Assembly: GCA_025351145.1 (NCBI GenBank)
Contig: JANXWM010000098.1
Location: forward strand, 1-8,727
Length of the DNA: 8,727 nucleotides
Direction of reading: 5' to 3'
From: Chitinophagaceae bacterium
Lineage (GTDB): Bacteria; Bacteroidota; Bacteroidia; Chitinophagales; Chitinophagaceae
Below the pieces are notes generated by a model. The model ran no database searches. It was not told where the DNA came from and saw nothing but the letters and a program-made list of their open reading frames with translations. The position numbers and the translations under genes were made by a program. This document shows positions 6,505 through 8,727 of the stretch, piece by piece. Within the stretch, counting starts at the first letter, position 1, and the number at the start of each line of letters is the position of its first letter.

Positions 6505-8133
6505 ATGAAAAATTATTTTTTTACTTTACTGCTGTTTACTTTTTTTGCCACAAATACTTTTGCACAGCAGCAAAAATATTACAGGGTTCAATTATTAACC
6601 AATGAAAAAGGGTTGCAACGCCTGCTTGCATCCGGTGTAACAATTGATCATGGCGATTTTAAAAAAGGGCTTTCATTTACATCAGACTTTTCAGAGAATG
6701 AACTCAGCATTATTAAGCACAGCGGCATACCTTATAAAGTGCTGATAGAAGATGTTTCGGCTTATTATGTTTCGAGAAATAATACTGCAGACCAAACGGA
6801 TGAAACAGTTAATGAGGCTGCACAGGCTGGTTGCAGCACCTACCCTACCCCAAAGAATTTTAAACCTGGCAGCATGGGTGGCTATTACACTTATGCAGAA
6901 ATGCTGGTGGTGCTGGATAGTATGGCAGCAAAATTTCCAAAACTGATCACTGTAAAGCAGCTTGTTTCAAATACACTTACCACGGCGCAGGGCAGGCCGC
7001 TGTACTATGTAAAAATTTCCGATCATCCGAACCAGGATGAGAATGAACCGAAAATTTTATATACGGCACTGCACCATGCAAGGGAGCCTGAATCACTTTC
7101 GCAACTGATTTTTTATATGTGGTACCTGCTGGAAGGTTACAAAGCAGACCCGTCAGTAAAAAACCTTGTTGACTCTACCGAAATGTTTTTTATTCCTTGT
7201 GTAAACCCCGATGGTTATATCTATAATCAAACAACCAACCCCAATGGTGGCGGGCTCTGGCGCAAGAACCGCAGGGTAAACGGAGATGGCACTTATGGCG
7301 TAGATTTAAACAGGAACTATGGTTATAAATGGGGCTACGACAATATTGGTTCCTCAAACTATCCGGGAGATGACACTTACCGCGGACCATCTGCTTTTTC
7401 AGAACCCGAAACTCAAATGCTCAGGGACTTCTGCAACAGCCATCCTTTTTATTTCGCATTGAATAACCACACGTACAGCAATGTACTTATTTATCCTTTT
7501 GGTTACAAAGCAAACACTTATGCGCCCACGGCAGATTCATTGATCTTCAGGCAGGATGCCACAAGGCTGGCCCAATGCAATAATTTTCTTATAGGCACGG
7601 CCATTCAAACAGTGGGTTATACAGCCAACGGAGATTCTGATGACTGGATGTATGCAGAGCAATCTACCAAATCGAAAATTTATGCGCTTACACCAGAAAC
7701 AGGTTCTGCAATAGATGGCTTTTGGCCAAAGCAAAAGCGCATACTGCCTATAGCCAAATTAAATATGGATATGAACCTTACTGCTGCACAGTTTACCAAA
7801 CAATCTGTGCTTGCAAAAATTGCTTCGGGCAATAGCATCAGCAATGCGGTTGCAGCGGGCAATCAATCGGCCATCAGCATTTTATCAAATGCGCCAAACC
7901 CCTGCAGCAACTATACTTACGTATCGTTTAAGGTTAATCAATCTGTAAACTGCAATAGCTTAAAGCTTGATTTATTCGATGCAGCCGGTGCCCATATAAA
8001 AACAATTCAGTTAAACAATACGGGCACAAAAGTGATGGTAAATACTGCTGATTTACATGCAGGCATTTATTACTATACCCTCAGCGACGGGCGCAGTAAA
8101 TCTGCCGTGGCTAAGCTGGTTGTAATAAAATAA
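6505..8133 (+). CDS. Secreted M14 zinc carboxypeptidase with C-terminal T9SS sorting domain
   Basis: The 542-residue precursor has a signal peptide at 1-20 (cleavage probably TFA|QQQ), a propeptide-like region up to about 120, and an M14 domain at about 125-425. Zinc ligands are His191 and Glu194 in HHAREPES and His322 in NNHTYSN. Arg253 and Arg256 in LWRKNRR and Asn269-Arg270 in GVDLNRNYGYKWG match the substrate-carboxylate-binding residues of carboxypeptidase A. Glu398 in ALTPETGS is the catalytic glutamate, so all key residues are present. Residues about 455-542 form a Por-type sorting domain (SNAPNPCSNYTYVSF ... LHAGIYYYTLSDG ... KLVVIK), which sends the protein through the type IX secretion system to the surface or medium. 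It probably trims C-terminal residues from external peptides. It ends in a strong terminator. Confidence in family and export is high; substrate preference is unknown. Confidence 0.95.
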   Translation: MKNYFFTLLLFTFFATNTFAQQQKYYRVQLLTNEKGLQRLLASGVTIDHGDFKKGLSFTSDFSENELSIIKHSGIPYKVLIEDVSAYYVSRNNTADQTDETVNEAAQAGCSTYPTPKNFKPGSMGGYYTYAEMLVVLDSMAAKFPKLITVKQLVSNTLTTAQGRPLYYVKISDHPNQDENEPKILYTALHHAREPESLSQLIFYMWYLLEGYKADPSVKNLVDSTEMFFIPCVNPDGYIYNQTTNPNGGGLWRKNRRVNGDGTYGVDLNRNYGYKWGYDNIGSSNYPGDDTYRGPSAFSEPETQMLRDFCNSHPFYFALNNHTYSNVLIYPFGYKANTYAPTADSLIFRQDATRLAQCNNFLIGTAIQTVGYTANGDSDDWMYAEQSTKSKIYALTPETGSAIDGFWPKQKRILPIAKLNMDMNLTAAQFTKQSVLAKIASGNSISNAVAAGNQSAISILSNAPNPCSNYTYVSFKVNQSVNCNSLKLDLFDAAGAHIKTIQLNNTGTKVMVNTADLHAGIYYYTLSDGRSKSAVAKLVVIK

Positions 8134-8152
8134 TAAACAGTTTATCACAAAT

Positions 8153-8188
8153 AAAAAAGCTCATGGTATTATTACAATGAGCTTTTTT
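8153..8188 (+). terminator. Intrinsic terminator of the peptidase gene
   Basis: AAAAAAGCTCAT (8153-8164) and ATGAGCTTTTTT (8177-8188) form a perfect 12-bp stem with a 12-nt loop, starting 19 bp after the stop. The run of six T's ends the stem on the plus strand. The matching A-run on the left lets it work for minus-strand transcripts too. Arm C1 of the repeat family starts 2 bp later. Confidence 0.9.
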
Positions 8189-8190
8189 AT

Positions 8191-8242
8191 TTACCCGGCA
8201 ATTGAACAGGTATGAAGCTTTCGTTGCGTCGCACTCTTGTAC
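8191..8242 (+). repeat. Arm C1 of inverted pair C (left)
   Basis: It starts with TTACCCGGCA, has TATGAAGC in the middle and ends with the core TTGCGTCGCACTCTTGTAC at 8224-8242. It is the only arm where the base before the core is G instead of C. Confidence 0.8.
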
Positions 8243-8247
8243 TGAAG

Positions 8248-8313
8248 GTCAGGTTTCGGCAATCAGCGGTCAGCAGTCAGGAATTCGGTCTTGCCTGATT
8301 GCTGAAACCTGAC
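8248..8313. repeat. Long hairpin inside element C
   Basis: GTCAGGTTTCGGCAATCA (8248-8265) pairs with TGATTGCTGAAACCTGAC (8296-8313) at 17 of 18 positions around a 30-nt loop. The loop and right flank contain further GTCAGCAGTCAGG-like and GACTGCTAATTGCT sequences related to the stem, so the insert seems built from degenerate copies of one short unit. Confidence 0.75.
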
Positions 8314-8340
8314 TGCTAATTGCTCAATAATGTTCCGAAC

Positions 8341-8392
8341 GTACAAGAGTGCGACGCAAGAGGCGCTTCATAGTATTACAAATGCAGGGCTC
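8341..8392 (-). repeat. Arm C2 of inverted pair C (right)
   Basis: On the minus strand it reads GAGCCCTGCA, then TATGAAGCGCCTC, then the core TTGCGTCGCACTCTTGTAC (core at 8341-8359). It shares TATGAAGC with C1. It ends 32 bp from the stop codon of the cytochrome c gene. Confidence 0.8.
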
Positions 8393-8424
8393 AAAACAGG
8401 TATTAAATTAAGGCGAGGAAACAA

Positions 8425-8697
8425 TTAATTATTTGCACTCTTTAAAAAATCTACAATCTTATCTATATCCGGTTTTGTGAGGTTGGCACGTACCTGCATG
8501 TGCATACCAACGATCTCCCAGTTATCATTATTAAATTCCCCGGGCCCGGGTGCATTGTGGCAACGGCTGCAGTTTTCGCCCCATAATTGTGCACCTGATT
8601 TATCAGCAATTTTTTTTGACTCGTAACAACCTGTCATAAATAAACCGGAGGCGGTAACTAAAAATAAAACGGTTACTATAATGATTGACTTTTTCAT
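8425..8697 (-). CDS. Small monohaem c-type cytochrome lipoprotein
   Basis: The 90-residue precursor starts at the ATG at 8697; the frame stays open to the window edge, but the MKKS start directly precedes a lipoprotein signal peptide. Residues 5-20 are hydrophobic and FMTGC (20-24) is a lipobox, making Cys24 the probable lipidated residue. The haem-binding motif CSRCH is at 43-47. The region WEIVGMHMQVRANLT (60-74) followed by DIDKIVDFLKSA is the usual C-terminal half of small class I cytochromes, with Met67 the likely sixth haem ligand. It probably carries electrons at the periplasmic face of a membrane; its partner is unknown and may be encoded past the right edge. It is convergent with the peptidase gene and separated from it by the terminator and element C. 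No terminator of its own was seen. Confidence 0.85.
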   Translation of the reverse strand: MKKSIIIVTVLFLVTASGLFMTGCYESKKIADKSGAQLWGENCSRCHNAPGPGEFNNDNWEIVGMHMQVRANLTKPDIDKIVDFLKSANN

Positions 8698-8727
8698 AAT
8701 GATTTTATTTAAGCGTTTAGAAACCAA

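Larger units (their letters stand above)
8191..8392. mobile_element. Inverted-repeat element C, 202 bp, without a gene (MITE/REPIN-like)
   Basis: Two 52-bp inverted arms with the same core and inward-facing GTAC ends as pairs A and B enclose 98 bp (8243-8340) with no coding potential but a long imperfect hairpin. The arms match at about 37 of 52 positions, fewer than in pairs A and B, with the core itself identical. It lies between the 3' ends of the peptidase and cytochrome genes. The size and structure recall a MITE or a REP doublet; no enzyme gene is nearby. Confidence 0.5.

Noticed and set aside
1463..8359. CRISPR-like array made of the six repeated cores
   Set aside because: The copies alternate in orientation, are 0.1-2.4 kb apart and have whole genes between them, with no regular spacers and no cas genes.
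1463..8359. Integron attC sites
   Set aside because: No integrase gene, no attC-type R'/R'' core sites, and the sites are inverted in pairs rather than in the direct orientation of a cassette array.
8698..8727. N-terminal extension of the cytochrome gene from a TTG at the window edge
   Set aside because: It would put MVSKRLNKII before a complete lipoprotein signal peptide that begins MKKS; the ATG at 8697 is the better start.

Overview
The window looks like chromosome from a member of the Bacteroidota, most likely Chitinophagaceae or a close relative. This is inferred from the encoded proteins: an M14 peptidase with a C-terminal type IX secretion (Por) sorting domain, a large BNR/VPS10-like repeat protein of the kind common in this phylum, and a lipoprotein cytochrome c. 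It also fits the moderate-to-low GC content, the lack of Shine-Dalgarno sequences, and at least one good TAnnTTTG-type -7 promoter element. No tRNA, rRNA, CRISPR array, transposase or recombinase gene was found.

Layout. Positions 3-1418 (+) are the 3' end of a BNR-repeat 'glycosyl hydrolase-like' gene. Positions 1594-2625 (+) encode a membrane-anchored alpha/beta hydrolase. Positions 2824-3414 (+) encode a TetR regulator, followed 44 bp later by paaE (3459-4535, +), the reductase of phenylacetyl-CoA epoxidase; the two probably form one unit. Positions 4639-5544 (-) encode a YegS/DgkB-type lipid kinase. Positions 5918-6451 (+) encode an NT5C-type nucleotidase, and 6505-8133 (+) a secreted zinc carboxypeptidase that ends in a strong intrinsic terminator. 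Positions 8425-8697 (-) encode a small lipoprotein cytochrome c. The housekeeping genes do not form one obvious pathway; only tetR-paaE look functionally linked.

The most striking feature is not a gene. A 19-bp core, TTGCGTCGCACWCTTGTAC, occurs six times, always between genes, in strictly alternating orientation. The copies therefore form three inverted pairs: A 1429-2745, B 4541-5827 and C 8191-8392. The GTAC ends face inward and a CCGGG-like block lies at the outer ends. Each arm is about 52-54 bp. Outside the shared core, the two arms of a pair match each other much better than they match arms of other pairs. Pair A encloses only the alpha/beta hydrolase gene, pair B only the lipid kinase gene on the opposite strand, and pair C no gene but a 98-bp insert with a long hairpin. 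This looks like a family of non-autonomous inverted-repeat elements (MITE/REPIN-like, or sites for a DNA invertase), two of which carry a single gene. The mechanism is unknown and the enzyme must be encoded elsewhere. I do not recognise the family from memory and cannot search databases, so its novelty is unproven.
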